A stretch of DNA of 64,000 bases from Hippopus hippopus (Eukaryota > Mollusca > Bivalvia > Cardiida > Cardiidae), in assembly GCA_946811185.2 (NCBI GenBank), contig OX328099.1, positions 16,333,859-16,397,858 on the forward strand. Direction: 5' to 3'. The position numbers were made by a program, and so were the translations under genes. Below, piece by piece: positions 63,991 through 64,000 of the stretch. Numbering within the stretch: the first letter of the stretch is position 1; each line of letters opens with the position of its first letter. Under the pieces are notes generated by a model. It did no database searches. It was given only the letters and a program-made list of their open reading frames with translations, and was not told where the DNA came from.

Positions 63991-64000
63991 TGTGTATATG

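Overview
The window looks like metazoan nuclear DNA, most likely from a bivalve mollusc. That assignment is an inference: the flanks are AT-rich, gene-poor and full of palindromic MITEs and tRNA-derived SINEs of kinds I associate with clam genomes. I saw no rRNA, no functional tRNA gene and no host gene I could name. One open frame at 576-998 (minus) may be an exon, at low confidence.

The centre of the window is a complete 14,922-bp mobile or virus-like element at 11849-26770. It begins AG and ends CT. It is bounded by a 6-bp duplication, GACATG, and it interrupts a recognisable MITE whose two halves lie at 11703-11848 and 26777-26884. The termini, the 6-bp duplication and an intact protein-primed-type family B DNA polymerase of 1,329 aa place it with Polinton/Maverick-like elements. 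I could not find a retroviral-type integrase, packaging ATPase, adenovirus-type protease or capsid protein.

Layout of the element: left inverted arm 11849-14510, which carries one small gene; a unique core 14510-21705; right inverted arm 21706-26770, enlarged by extra gene cassettes. The core holds a coiled-coil basic protein (minus), a zinc-ribbon protein (plus), a CCHC zinc-knuckle protein (minus), the polymerase (plus) and a 218-aa unknown protein (plus). The right arm holds four small genes of 88, 104, 46 and 119 aa. The outermost 1,483 bp of the two arms appear identical.

The most striking observation is the layout of the small genes. Six of them end 21-44 nt upstream of a 16-nt hairpin with a 6-bp stem and a UUUC loop, followed by AACCA or ACCCA and then a purine-rich ACGAAAG stretch. 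This is the architecture of a replication-dependent histone mRNA 3' end. Stem variants differ by compensatory changes, and the loop is always UUUC in the sense of the gene. Four of the six genes also share a promoter block containing an E2F-type GCGGGAAA, a CRE (TGACGTCA) and a TATA box, usually with a CCAAT box. I infer that the element ties its accessory genes to host S phase at both mRNA ends, while the polymerase and core genes appear to use ordinary AATAAA signals.

The flanks (1-11702 and 26885-64000) contain at least five MITE families, about a dozen SINE copies, a snap-back Tc1-like element (62174-63166), a 324-bp palindrome nested inside a SINE (59840-60163) and several nested MITE insertions.
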